From assembly GCA_964449135.1 (NCBI GenBank), contig CAYUXZ010000002.1, forward strand, positions 1-64,000: a stretch of DNA of 64,000 bases. The letters are read 5' to 3'. This document shows positions 8,418 through 17,272 of the stretch, piece by piece. Origin of the DNA: SZAS-103 sp964449135 (GTDB lineage: Bacteria; Pseudomonadota; Gammaproteobacteria; Xanthomonadales; Xanthomonadaceae). Under the pieces are notes generated by a model. That model made no database searches. It saw only the letters and a list, made by a program, of their open reading frames with translations, and was not told the origin of the DNA. The position numbers were made by a program, and so were the translations under genes. Within the stretch, counting starts at the first letter, position 1. Every line of letters begins with the position of its first letter.

Positions 8418-8858
8418 TTACTTGATCAGCCGGATCGCGACCGGATAGCGGTACGGCACGCCCTCGTTCGCCTTCACCGAGGCGATGATCGTGAACACCA
8501 GCGCGTAGATCGCGACCACGAAGAAGGCGGGCAAGGTGAGGATGATGCCGAAGCCGAGCGTTCCGACAGTGAACGCGATCAGCAGCGCGAATGCGATGCA
8601 GATGCTGATCGAGAAATTCAACGCTTCCTTGCCCTGCTGGTCCACGAAAGGCATGGTGTCTTTTTTCATCATCCAGACGATCAGCGGGCCCAGGAATCCG
8701 CCGACGCTGCCGGTCAACACATAACCCAGCAGCGCGGACAGGTGGGCGAGCATCGCCCACTGGCGTTCGTCGGCGCTGATGCCCGACGGATGCGACAGCG
8801 GCGCCTCGGGCTGCGACGGGACCGGCGGCGGATTCGAGGGTTCTTCGGACGGGCTCAT
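8418..8858 (-). CDS. DUF4870 membrane protein
   Basis: A 146-residue protein with a proline-rich hydrophilic N-terminus (about 35 residues) followed by three hydrophobic helices at about 45-65, 85-110 and 112-135. DUF4870 landmarks are visible: ERQWAMLAHLSALLGY, LIVWMMKKD, QGKEALNFSISI and the C-terminal KANEG-x3-RYP-x4-RLIK. The ATG at 8858 gives the natural N-terminus; the longer open frame upstream runs into its paralogue. Function of the family is unknown. The neighbouring minus-strand gene (8912-9247) is a paralogue and ends 53 bp upstream. Confidence 0.88.
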   Translation of the reverse strand: MSPSEEPSNPPPVPSQPEAPLSHPSGISADERQWAMLAHLSALLGYVLTGSVGGFLGPLIVWMMKKDTMPFVDQQGKEALNFSISICIAFALLIAFTVGTLGFGIILTLPAFFVVAIYALVFTIIASVKANEGVPYRYPVAIRLIK

Positions 8859-8911
8859 GCGTGGCGCCGGAAACGATCCGCCCGCGGCGAGCGCGGGCGG
8901 ACCGGAGACGA

Positions 8912-9247
8912 TTACTTGATCAGGCGCAGTGCGAACGGATAACGGTATTCGACGCCTTCGTTGGCCTTCAGTCCGGCCATGATGCACAGGACCAGGTTCG
9001 CAATGAGGACGATCGGCAGCAACAACAATCCGATCAGCACCATCGTCAACAAACCGGAGGCGAAGCACGCGATCGCGATCGTGATCTGGAAATTCAGCGC
9101 TTCCTTGGCCTGGTCCACCACGAACGCGGAATCGGCCTTGTCCTTGTTGATCAGCCAGATCACCAGCGAGGCGACGAAGCCGGTAAAGATCCCGAGTATG
9201 TGGGCCAGCATGGCCATGGTTTTCTGGTCCTGCGGTACGTCGCTCAT
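8912..9247 (-). CDS. DUF4870 membrane protein, paralogue
   Basis: A 111-residue protein with the same architecture as its neighbour: MLAHILGIFTGF, LVIWLINKD, QAKEALNFQIT, and the C-terminus KANEG-x3-RYPFALRLIK. Three hydrophobic segments at about 12-32, 50-75 and 77-97. The ATG at 9247 is preceded by GGGGAGAG on the minus strand, a good ribosome site, so the further upstream frame is rejected. The pair looks like a tandem duplication with divergence, the downstream copy having gained a Pro-rich N-terminal tail. Function unknown. Confidence 0.88.
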   Translation of the reverse strand: MSDVPQDQKTMAMLAHILGIFTGFVASLVIWLINKDKADSAFVVDQAKEALNFQITIAIACFASGLLTMVLIGLLLLPIVLIANLVLCIMAGLKANEGVEYRYPFALRLIK

Positions 9248-9392
9248 TTCAACTCTCCCCAGTGATGGTGCGATGATGGTGGTCGATGGTGCAGCGAGAC
9301 GCGCCCCCGTGGTACGGCCGTCCAAGACTACTACCGACCGACGACGATTTCACGGGGCACGCCGCGATTCGCTTCAAGGGGTGAAAACGCGA

Positions 9393-10766
9393 TCAGCCGC
9401 CGGATTCGGCCATCGCACCGGCCACGGTCATCTTCCCGACCAGCATCGGGCCGGTGCGGATGTGCGAACGCGGATCCACTTCGCGGCCGACCGCCTCGAG
9501 CGCGAGGAACATCTCGCGCAGGTTGCCGGCGACGGTGATCTCGTCCGCCGGATACGCGATCTCGCCGTTTTCGACCCAGAACCCGGCCGCGCCGCGCGAA
9601 TAATCGCCGGTCACCGCGTTCACGCCCTGCCCCAGTAGTTCGGTGACGTACAAGCCACGTCCCATGCCGCGCAGCAGCGCGGGCAGATCATCCAAGCCCA
9701 GCGACACGTCGAGGTTGTGGACGCCGCCGGCGTTGCCGGTCGTCGCAAGGCCGAGCTTGCGCGCCGAATACGCGTCGAGCAGGTAACGCTGCAGGGTGCC
9801 GCCGGTGATAAGCCAGGATTCGGCCGTGGCGACGCCCTCGCTGTCGAACGAGGCCGAGCGGAATCCGCGCGGCAGATGCGGGCGCTCGTTCAGCGCGAAC
9901 CAGTCGGGGAAGATGCGCTGCCCGACGGCGCCGAGCAGGAAGCTCGCCTCGCGGTACTGCGCGCCGCCGGCGACCGCGCCGAGCAGGTGGCCGATCAGGC
10001 CGCGCGCCATCTCGGCGGAGAACAGCACCGGAAACGCGCCGGTGGGCGCGCTGCGTGGATCGAGCCGGCGCACCGCGCGCTCGGCCGCGCGCCGTCCGAC
10101 CTGTTCGGGCGATTCCATGTCGCCGGCGGCGAGCGCGGTGGTGTACCAGTCGTCGCGCTGCATCGCCTCGCCGCTGCCGGCGATCAGCGAACAGGAAATG
10201 CTGTGCGAAGTGCCGCGTTCGCCGCCGACGAATCCGTGGCTGTTCGCATACACCGCGACGCTTTCGCCGGTATTCACCGTCGCGCCTTCCGAGTTGGTGA
10301 TGCGCGGATCGGCGTCGCGACCCGCGGTTTCGCAGGCGATGCCCAGCGCGATCGCCGCGTCGGCGTCCAGCGCCCAGGGATGCCAGCGGTCGAAGTCCGC
10401 GATGTGCGTCGCCATGCGCTCGGCATCGGCGAGCCCCGCCATCGGATCGGCTTCGGTGTAGCGCGCGATCGCGCAGGCCTGGGCGAGCGTGGCTTCCAGG
10501 CCCGCCGGCGAAAGGTCCGCGGTGCTCGCGCTGGCCTTGCGTTGGCCGAAGTACACGGTCAGCGACAGGCCGCGGTCGCGCGTGTATTCCACGGTTTCCA
10601 CGTCGCCCAACCGCACCGCGACGCTCAGTCCGCGGCTTTCGCTCAGCGACAGCTCGCACTGGTCGGCGCCGCGCGCGCGGGCGCTCCGCAGCAGGTCTTC
10701 GGCGAGGCCGGACAATTCTGCGATGCGTTCGACCGACGGATCGGTTTTTGCGATGGCCTGTGTCAC
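9393..10766 (-). CDS. pmbA: Metalloprotease-related protein PmbA/TldE
   Basis: TldE partner of the TldD/TldE zinc metallopeptidase, a heterodimer in which TldD carries the catalytic HExxxH and TldE forms the other half of the chamber; in E. coli it trims microcin B17 precursor and degrades CcdA. 457 residues, close to E. coli PmbA (450). Family features: ARGADQCELSLSESRGLSVAVR near the N-terminus, EYTRDRGLSLTVYFG, and VTGDYSRGAAGFWVENGEI near the C-terminus. No HExxxH is present, as expected for TldE. Start is GTG 10766 with AAGGA about 9 nt upstream. It is divergent from darP with only 17 bp between the two starts, the same neighbour pair as in E. coli. Confidence 0.95.
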   Translation of the reverse strand: MTQAIAKTDPSVERIAELSGLAEDLLRSARARGADQCELSLSESRGLSVAVRLGDVETVEYTRDRGLSLTVYFGQRKASASTADLSPAGLEATLAQACAIARYTEADPMAGLADAERMATHIADFDRWHPWALDADAAIALGIACETAGRDADPRITNSEGATVNTGESVAVYANSHGFVGGERGTSHSISCSLIAGSGEAMQRDDWYTTALAAGDMESPEQVGRRAAERAVRRLDPRSAPTGAFPVLFSAEMARGLIGHLLGAVAGGAQYREASFLLGAVGQRIFPDWFALNERPHLPRGFRSASFDSEGVATAESWLITGGTLQRYLLDAYSARKLGLATTGNAGGVHNLDVSLGLDDLPALLRGMGRGLYVTELLGQGVNAVTGDYSRGAAGFWVENGEIAYPADEITVAGNLREMFLALEAVGREVDPRSHIRTGPMLVGKMTVAGAMAESGG

Positions 10767-10783
10767 ATGCGTATCCTTGCGGA

Positions 10784-11335
10784 ATGATGATGATCGACGA
10801 CGAAATCGACGACGGGTTCGACGAGGGTGGTTGGGACGGTCCCAGCCGCAGCCAGCGTCGGCGCGAGGCATTGGCGGTGCTCGACATCGCGCAGCGGCTG
10901 ATGGATGCCGGCGACGCGCAGCTCGCGCGCCTGCCGCTGGACGAGGACCTGCGCGCGCTCGTGCGCGAGAGCCGACGCGTCACCCAGCAGATCGCGCGCA
11001 AGCGGCAGACGCAGTTTCTCGCAAAGAACCTGCGCCGCGAAGACGACGCGACGCTGGAAGCGATCCGCGCCGCGCTCGATCACGCCAAGGCCGACAGCCG
11101 CCGCGACACCGCGGCGCTGCACCGCATCGAGACCTGGCGCGAGCGCCTGATCGCCGACGGCGACACCGCGCTGGCCGAACTCCTTGCGTCGCATCCGCAG
11201 GCCGACCGCCAGCACCTGCGCCAGCTCGCGCGCAACGCGCAGGCCGAACGCCTGCACAACAAGCCGCCGCATGCGCAGCGCGAGTTGTTTCGCGCCTTGA
11301 GGGAGTTGCTGGATCACGAAGAACCTTCCAGCTGA
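10784..11335 (+). CDS. darP: Ribosome biogenesis factor DarP/YjgA (DUF615)
   Basis: A 183-residue helical, highly charged protein of the YjgA family, which binds late 50S subunit precursors and promotes maturation of the peptidyl-transferase region in E. coli. Typical features are the acidic N-terminus followed by PSRSQRRREA, the RRVTQQIARKRQTQFLAKNLRRED core and the C-terminal RELFRALRELL. The ATG at 10784 is the first of a run of three Met codons. It diverges from pmbA (17 bp between starts), so the two promoters must overlap. Its last 22 bp overlap the 3' end of the gene on the opposite strand. Confidence 0.92.
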   Translation: MMMIDDEIDDGFDEGGWDGPSRSQRRREALAVLDIAQRLMDAGDAQLARLPLDEDLRALVRESRRVTQQIARKRQTQFLAKNLRREDDATLEAIRAALDHAKADSRRDTAALHRIETWRERLIADGDTALAELLASHPQADRQHLRQLARNAQAERLHNKPPHAQRELFRALRELLDHEEPSS

Positions 11336-11889
11336 GCCGGTGTAAGTCGCGCCTTGAAGGATTCGAGATCCAGCGCGGCGACTTCATCGAAGAATGGGAA
11401 ATCGGGTTCTTGGAATCGATCGGCGTGCCGATGCGGGCTGAGCAATTTCGATACCACCGGCTGCATCGCCTCGGATAGCGTACGCAAATAAATTTCCACT
11501 TCCTCCAACCAGATTGCCTGATAGTGGAATTGCGACTTGTACGCTGGATTTGCCAATGCAACCATCCAGTCGAGAGGCGCGTACTGCTCGATCTTGACCT
11601 GCGCGGTGGCTCGATCGAGATAGCCGAACCCGATTGGCAGCTTGTTTACGGTAATGCCTAACCACCGGCTCCACGGTTCCCAACTGAAGTCAATTCGAAA
11701 GAAAACGTCGAAATACCCACAAGCTACGGATGGAACACCTAATCCTTTGGTGTAGATGCTCTCGTAAAAATTCAGCATCCACGGAAACTGCGCTTCACCG
11801 GGCAATTCCAGGAAATGGAAATGCTTCCGAACCAGCCTGATGAAGCCGTTGTGGAAGTTTTCTTCTTTCTGTGTCTCCGGCGTGCTCAC
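11314..11889 (-). CDS. Unknown soluble protein, coupled to tldD
   Basis: A 191-residue protein, family not recognised. It is rich in aromatic residues (many Trp, Tyr and Phe, e.g. FFRIDFSWEPWSRWLG) and acidic, without signal peptide or membrane helices, so probably a cytosolic globular protein. The start is a GTG that overlaps the tldD stop as GTGA (11886-11889), suggesting translational coupling to tldD. The 3' end overlaps the end of darP on the other strand by 22 bp. Base composition is somewhat lower in G+C than tldD. The composition resembles small proteins of polymorphic-toxin immunity type, but no toxin gene is nearby, so I do not assign that role. Confidence 0.65.
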   Translation of the reverse strand: MSTPETQKEENFHNGFIRLVRKHFHFLELPGEAQFPWMLNFYESIYTKGLGVPSVACGYFDVFFRIDFSWEPWSRWLGITVNKLPIGFGYLDRATAQVKIEQYAPLDWMVALANPAYKSQFHYQAIWLEEVEIYLRTLSEAMQPVVSKLLSPHRHADRFQEPDFPFFDEVAALDLESFKARLTPAQLEGSS

Positions 11890-13328
11890 GCTCTTGTTCC
11901 ACCCACGGTCAACGACTCCACCAGCAAGGTCGGCTGGCCGACGCCGACCGGCACCGATTGCCCTTCCTTGCCGCAGATGCCCACGCCCTCGTCGAGCGCG
12001 AGGTCATTCCCGATCATGGACACGCGCTGCATCGCCTCGGGCCCGTTGCCGATCAGCGTAGCGCCCTTCACCGCGGGTCCGATCTTGCCGTCCTCGATGA
12101 GGTAGGCCTCGCTCGCCGAGAACACGAACTTGCCGCTGGTGATATCCACCTGGCCGCCGCCGAAGTTCACCGCGTACAGGCCTTTCTTCACGGAAGCGAT
12201 GATCTCTTCGCGATCGCGGTCGCCGGCGAGCATGTAGGTGTTGGTCATGCGCGGCATCGGCAGGTGCGCGTAGCTTTCGCGGCGGCCGTTGCCGGTCGGC
12301 GCCACGCCCATCAGCCGCGCGTTGAGCGTGTCCTGCATGTAGCCGGCGAGGATGCCGTCCTCGATGAGGACGTTGCGCTGCGTCGGCGTGCCCTCGTCGT
12401 CCACGTTGAGCGAGCCGCGGCGGCCTTCCAGCGTGCCGTCGTCCACGATGGTGACGCCTTTCGCGGCGACGCGCTGGCCCATGCGGCCGGCGAAGGTCGA
12501 GGTGCCCTTGCGGTTGAAATCGCCTTCCAGGCCATGGCCGACCGCCTCGTGCAGCAGCACGCCGGGCCAGCCCGGGCCGAGCACGACGGGCATCGGTCCG
12601 GCGGGCGCGGCGATCGCGTCGAGGTTCACCAGCGCCTGCCGCAGCGCTTCGCGCGCCCAGTTTTCCGGCTTGTTGCCCGCGAAAAGTTCTTCGTACGAAT
12701 AACGCCCGCCGCCACCGGAATAACCCTGCTCGCGCTTGCCGTTCGATTCGACGATCACCTGCACGTTGAAGCGCACCAGCGGCCGCACGTCGGCGGCGAC
12801 CGCGCCGCTCGCGCGCGCGAGCAGGATGGTCTCGACGCCGCCGGCCAGGCTCACGATCACCTGCTTCACGCGCGGATCGGCCGCGCGCAGCAGCCGGTCC
12901 ACGCGGCGCAGCGCGGCGATCTTCGCGTCCGCGTCCAGCGCGTCGATCGGATCCAGCGCCGGATACAGCGCGCGTCCGCCCACGTGCACCGGCGCGCCAC
13001 CGTTCGCTTCGATGCCGCTGCGCGCGATCGCGCGCGCAGCGCCCGCGGCCTCGATCAGCGCGTCGGAACGGATGTCGTCGGAATACGCGAAGCCGGTCTT
13101 CTCGCCGCTGAGCGCGCGCACGCCTACGCCCTGGTCGATCGCGTGCGCGCCGTGCTTGACGATGCCGTCCTCGATCGTCCAGCTCTCGCGCCGCGCGTGC
13201 TGGAAATACAGGTCACCGTCATCGATGCCGGGGCCGAGCAGGCGGTCGAAGGCGCGGCCGAGCGTGGCGACGGCCAGGCCTCCGGGCGCGAGCAGGCGGG
13301 ATTCGGCGAGTGAGATCAGGTCGGACAT
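11886..13328 (-). CDS. tldD: Metalloprotease TldD
   Basis: Catalytic subunit of the TldD/TldE peptidase. 480 residues, as in E. coli (481). The zinc motif HEAVGHGLEGD (HExxxH) is present in the middle of the protein, with the downstream conserved NVDDEGTPTQRNVLIEDGIL and the glycine-rich loop GYSGGGGRYSYEEL. ATG at 13328. The gene order maf-rng-yhdP-tldD is conserved with E. coli, while its partner pmbA lies only 1.1 kb downstream here rather than in a distant locus, so both subunits are encoded in one region. It is followed by a coupled unknown gene. Confidence 0.96.
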   Translation of the reverse strand: MSDLISLAESRLLAPGGLAVATLGRAFDRLLGPGIDDGDLYFQHARRESWTIEDGIVKHGAHAIDQGVGVRALSGEKTGFAYSDDIRSDALIEAAGAARAIARSGIEANGGAPVHVGGRALYPALDPIDALDADAKIAALRRVDRLLRAADPRVKQVIVSLAGGVETILLARASGAVAADVRPLVRFNVQVIVESNGKREQGYSGGGGRYSYEELFAGNKPENWAREALRQALVNLDAIAAPAGPMPVVLGPGWPGVLLHEAVGHGLEGDFNRKGTSTFAGRMGQRVAAKGVTIVDDGTLEGRRGSLNVDDEGTPTQRNVLIEDGILAGYMQDTLNARLMGVAPTGNGRRESYAHLPMPRMTNTYMLAGDRDREEIIASVKKGLYAVNFGGGQVDITSGKFVFSASEAYLIEDGKIGPAVKGATLIGNGPEAMQRVSMIGNDLALDEGVGICGKEGQSVPVGVGQPTLLVESLTVGGTRA

Positions 13329-13411
13329 GGGGTCTCGATGAAATCGAAAAAGCGGACGACGCGCGACACGGCGCTGCGGATCAATGCGGGTGGCTCAATG
13401 CAGTTGCAAGC

Positions 13412-16400
13412 TTAACCGGATGCAGGCCGCGGTTCGCTTGCTGCCGCGCCTTTCACCGTCTGCACATCCGGATTCGCCCAGGGCCCGGTCACGTGGTAGC
13501 GCTTGTGCGCCATCTGCTGCAGCGGTTTCTTGAGCACCTCGCCCGCGACGGCGCCGACCGCCGCGCCGACCGGGCCGCCGACCGCCGCGCCGACCGCGGT
13601 GACCAGGCCACCGGCCTTGGGCAGCACGTCGATGGTCTGGTCGTACTTCTGCGCGACCAGATCCGCACTGCCGCTGACCTTGATGTCCGCGGACGGGCCC
13701 TTGATGGAAAGATCGTCGGTGCGCGCGACGCCGCCGGCGAACACGAAGCGTCCCTTGAGCGTGTCGAACGCGAAGCCTTTCTCGAAGAAATCGCGGAAGT
13801 CGAGCGTGAGGCGTCGCGGCAGTTCGGCGAGGCTGACCAGGCCGAGTACGCGTCCTGCGCCGCCGGGCTTGACCTCGAGCAGGCGCCCGGAGCCCACGTC
13901 GAGATCGAGCGTGCCATCGAGCACGGACAGGCGGAACGCGGTCGGCGATCCGGGCCACGCGGCTTGCAGCTTCGCGTGCGTCTTGCCCGCGGCGACCATG
14001 CCGTTGAATCCGAACGCGTCGAGCATCCTGCCGAGGCTGTCGGCCTTGAAGTCGATCGCCAGCCGCGTGCGCGTTGCAGCAGGACTCGAACGCGTCCAGT
14101 CGCCGCTCGCGCTGATCGTCTGCGATTTCGCGGTCGCGTCGAGCTGGTCGATGTGCAGTCCCTGCGGGATCGGATGCGTCTGCAGCATGAGGTGGCCGAG
14201 CTTCGCGTCGCCGAAACGCAGGTCGGCGACGTCCAGTCGTATCGGCGGCACCTTGACCGGATCGAGTTCGGGTTCGGTGTCGGCCGCTGCGTTCGAGTTT
14301 CCGTTCGCGGCCGGCGCCGGCGCACCCGGCCAGTACAGGCGATCGAACTGGCCGTGGATCGCGCGCGCGGGATCGATCGGCGCGACGACGCTGCCGGACA
14401 TCGTCTCGCCGTCCATGCGCAGCGTGGTCGCGTCCGGCTGACGCGACATCTTCACGCGGATATCGGGGAAATGCCGGCCGCCGAGCAGCAGGTTGTCGGC
14501 GGAAAGATCGATGGACTGTACGCCCGTCGTGCCTTCCTTGCTTTTGTTCGCATACGCGATCCAGCCGGCGGCATCGACTTCCGGCGCGCGTCCGCTCACA
14601 ACCAGGCCGTGCGCGGGCAACTCGCCGTTGGCGACGTTCGCGCCGAACACGACGAGTCCGCGCAGGGTTTGCGTGCTGTCGTAGCGACCGCGCAGCGCCA
14701 TGAGATCTCCGAGTTCCACGTCGAGTTCACCCGCATCGGCGGGCAGCAGGGTGTTCACCTGCAACGGCAAGGAGGACGCCGCGGCCTTGTTCAGAGGCGC
14801 GGGCAGCGCGAAGCCGATGCCCTGCAGGTCCGAACGCACCTTCAGAGTGGAGGGCGCGGGCTGCTTGTCCACGCGCTCTTCAGGGGTGAGCACTTCGACC
14901 GTCCACGCTGCGCGTCCGAGCAGGATGGGTTTTAGCCAATCCAGCGAAGGCGCGTGCTGCAGCAATGTCGCCGGCGGGAACACGCCTTGCAATTTCGCCC
15001 AGACCGCGACGGTCGGATCGCCGGTCGGCGCGCCGATCGCGAGCCGCAGCGTGCCCGGATCGCCGTTGACGCGCACCGCCAGCGTATCGGCGAGCACGCC
15101 GCCCTGGTCGAAGTGCAGGCGGCCTTCGACATCGGTGAACAGCAGGTTCCAGCGCTTGTCGGCGAGCCGGGCGTGGCTGAGCTGCACGTCGCCGTCGAGC
15201 GTGCGTTCGCCGAGTTCGTGCTTGAGCGGTTGCAGCATGTGGAAGCCCACGTGTTGCGCGTCGCCTTGCGCGTCGAGCGCGGCGAAGCTCGTACCGTATC
15301 GCTTTTCCAACGGGCTCTGTCGCAACAGGCCCAGCATCTGCGGCCCGCTGGCCGTGCCGTCGGCGCGCACTTCTAGGATCGGCGCCGCGAAGCTCGGAAT
15401 CTCCACCGACATCTGCGGCACCTTGATGCCGAGGATGGACGCGCCACCATCGAAACGCATGCCTTCGTTGACGAAACTCAGGCGCCCGCCGACCTGCTCG
15501 GCGCGCGGCCAGTCGGGCTGGAACCGGATCAGCCCACCGGCGAGATCGGCGACCGCTTCGAAGCGGCCCTCGTTGTGTCGGAACGGCCAGTCGGTGAGGT
15601 CGCCGGACACCAGCACGTGCGCTCCGAGCACTTCGCCGCCCTGCACCGACTGTTCGATCCACGCGACGACGCTGTCGGGCATCCGGTGGCGGATGAGATA
15701 GCGCGGCGCGAGGCCCAGGTGGGCAGGTTGCAGCGTGCCGAACAGGTCCAGCCGCGGACGCGCGCGGCCGGGATCGAAACGCAGCGCGAGCCGCGTCGTG
15801 AGGTCGATGTCGGCGTTGTGCGCGCGCAGGGACGAGGATTCGAGCGTCCACGCATCGCCGTCGCGCCATGCTGCGAGCGTGCCTTCGAGCTCCATCGGCA
15901 TCGGCGCGCCGAACGCGGGCGGCCACAGGATGCGCAAGGAATTCGGAGCAGGCCTGTGTGGATCCAGGTCGAACGCGATCGCGTCGCGATCGAAACGCAA
16001 CGTGCCGCCGAGCCCCTGCACGCCCGGCGTTTCGCCGACCGGCTTGACGTTCGCGTCCTCGACCACCGCGCCGCCGCGGATCGCGCCGCCCAGCCGTCCT
16101 TGCACGAGGAGATCGCTCAGCCGCAGCCGCGGCGAGGCCTGCGACAACCAGCCGCGCAGCGACGCCGGCGCGTGTTCGCTGAGTCCGGCGATCGAAAGTA
16201 GACCGCCGATGTCGGCGTGCCGAGCGTACAGCGCGATGCCACCGGCCTCCTGCAGCGCAAGCCCGTCGAGCGTGTCGTCGCCCGCGGCCGTGCGCAAGTG
16301 CAACGTCGGCGCGACGAGCTGCCAGCCGCCGTCGATCGCGTCCCAGCGCGCCGACATCGCCAATCCCTTCAGGTCCACCTGTGGCAATACGGTCTTGCCG

Positions 16401-17254
16401 TTTTCCACTGTGGGCATCCGCGATCGCAAACTGACGTTGTGCAGATCCACGTCGGCCTGCACCTGCGCGACACGACGCTCCTTCAAGGTGGTCCACAACC
16501 CGACCTTGCCGCGGCCGCTGATGGGCTGAACGCCCGCATAGCCGAGCAGCGATGACCATGGCGCGAGATCCACGTCCTTGCCGCCGATCCACAGGCGGCC
16601 GCTGTTGTCGTCGCGATCGAAATCCATCACGGCATACAACGGCGGCTGGCCCTGGCTCGCCCAGGCGCGAATGCCCGCGCGCAGGCGACCCGGACTCACG
16701 CGCAGCCGCACGTCCACGCGCGGCGAGGTGAAATCGATGCCCAGGTCGGGCGCGCGCACGGTGAGCTTCGCGTCGGCGACCTGCAATTCGCCGAGGCCTT
16801 CCAGATCGTGCAGCGGGTTCTGGCCGGCGGCGGTCTTCGGCCCGGAAAGGCCGACGAAATGCCATTGCCCGTCCGCGTCGCGCTGCAGAGTCAACGCGAG
16901 TCCGCGCAGGCGCAGCTCGGTGAACGGGTGATCCGGCCACCAGCCCGAATACATCGCGAGCAGCAGTTCGGCGCGATCGACTTCCAGCACCTGTTTGCCG
17001 CCGCCGATCTTCACGTCGTGCAGCACGAATACCGGCCCGCGCCGCGTCCAGTGCGCCTCGGCGCGCGCGAACTGCACGGGGCGCCCGGCTTTCTCGATCA
17101 GCCACGCGGCGATCCGGTCGGGATTCTTCTGCACCAGCGGCAGCAGTCGGTCGGCGACCGCAACCGCGATCGCCATCAGCACCAGCACCGCGGCGCTGGT
17201 GTAGAACAGGCCACGCCGCGCATGTCGCAGCCCGCGGAAGAGATGCGCCCGCAT
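13412..17254 (-). CDS. yhdP: YhdP-type AsmA-like phospholipid transporter
   Basis: A 1280-residue protein matching E. coli YhdP (1266). YhdP, TamB and YdbH are AsmA-like bridge proteins that carry phospholipids from the inner to the outer membrane. One N-terminal membrane helix (about residues 16-38, VLVLMAIAVAVADRLLP) anchors it; the rest is repetitive beta-rich sequence forming a long hydrophobic groove in the periplasm. The C-terminal AsmA-like part is visible (DLDVGSGRLLEV, GRVLGLVSLAELPRRLTLDF, PSADIKVSGSADLVAQKYDQ, then a Gly/Ala-rich GAAVGGPVGAAVGAVAGE helix). It sits between rng and tldD as in E. coli; 18 bp separate it from rng. Confidence 0.93.
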   Translation of the reverse strand: MRAHLFRGLRHARRGLFYTSAAVLVLMAIAVAVADRLLPLVQKNPDRIAAWLIEKAGRPVQFARAEAHWTRRGPVFVLHDVKIGGGKQVLEVDRAELLLAMYSGWWPDHPFTELRLRGLALTLQRDADGQWHFVGLSGPKTAAGQNPLHDLEGLGELQVADAKLTVRAPDLGIDFTSPRVDVRLRVSPGRLRAGIRAWASQGQPPLYAVMDFDRDDNSGRLWIGGKDVDLAPWSSLLGYAGVQPISGRGKVGLWTTLKERRVAQVQADVDLHNVSLRSRMPTVENGKTVLPQVDLKGLAMSARWDAIDGGWQLVAPTLHLRTAAGDDTLDGLALQEAGGIALYARHADIGGLLSIAGLSEHAPASLRGWLSQASPRLRLSDLLVQGRLGGAIRGGAVVEDANVKPVGETPGVQGLGGTLRFDRDAIAFDLDPHRPAPNSLRILWPPAFGAPMPMELEGTLAAWRDGDAWTLESSSLRAHNADIDLTTRLALRFDPGRARPRLDLFGTLQPAHLGLAPRYLIRHRMPDSVVAWIEQSVQGGEVLGAHVLVSGDLTDWPFRHNEGRFEAVADLAGGLIRFQPDWPRAEQVGGRLSFVNEGMRFDGGASILGIKVPQMSVEIPSFAAPILEVRADGTASGPQMLGLLRQSPLEKRYGTSFAALDAQGDAQHVGFHMLQPLKHELGERTLDGDVQLSHARLADKRWNLLFTDVEGRLHFDQGGVLADTLAVRVNGDPGTLRLAIGAPTGDPTVAVWAKLQGVFPPATLLQHAPSLDWLKPILLGRAAWTVEVLTPEERVDKQPAPSTLKVRSDLQGIGFALPAPLNKAAASSLPLQVNTLLPADAGELDVELGDLMALRGRYDSTQTLRGLVVFGANVANGELPAHGLVVSGRAPEVDAAGWIAYANKSKEGTTGVQSIDLSADNLLLGGRHFPDIRVKMSRQPDATTLRMDGETMSGSVVAPIDPARAIHGQFDRLYWPGAPAPAANGNSNAAADTEPELDPVKVPPIRLDVADLRFGDAKLGHLMLQTHPIPQGLHIDQLDATAKSQTISASGDWTRSSPAATRTRLAIDFKADSLGRMLDAFGFNGMVAAGKTHAKLQAAWPGSPTAFRLSVLDGTLDLDVGSGRLLEVKPGGAGRVLGLVSLAELPRRLTLDFRDFFEKGFAFDTLKGRFVFAGGVARTDDLSIKGPSADIKVSGSADLVAQKYDQTIDVLPKAGGLVTAVGAAVGGPVGAAVGAVAGEVLKKPLQQMAHKRYHVTGPWANPDVQTVKGAAASEPRPASG

Positions 17255-17272
17255 CAGACGCTCCGATTCGAT

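Noticed and set aside
6138..8942. 934-codon open frame antisense to the DUF1501/DUF1800 genes
   Set aside because: It crosses two well-supported genes, has Arg-rich low-complexity sequence and no recognisable start or domain.
11314..11889. Immunity protein of a polymorphic toxin system
   Set aside because: Composition is suggestive, but no toxin, secretion-linked repeat or second immunity gene is nearby; it is coupled to tldD instead.
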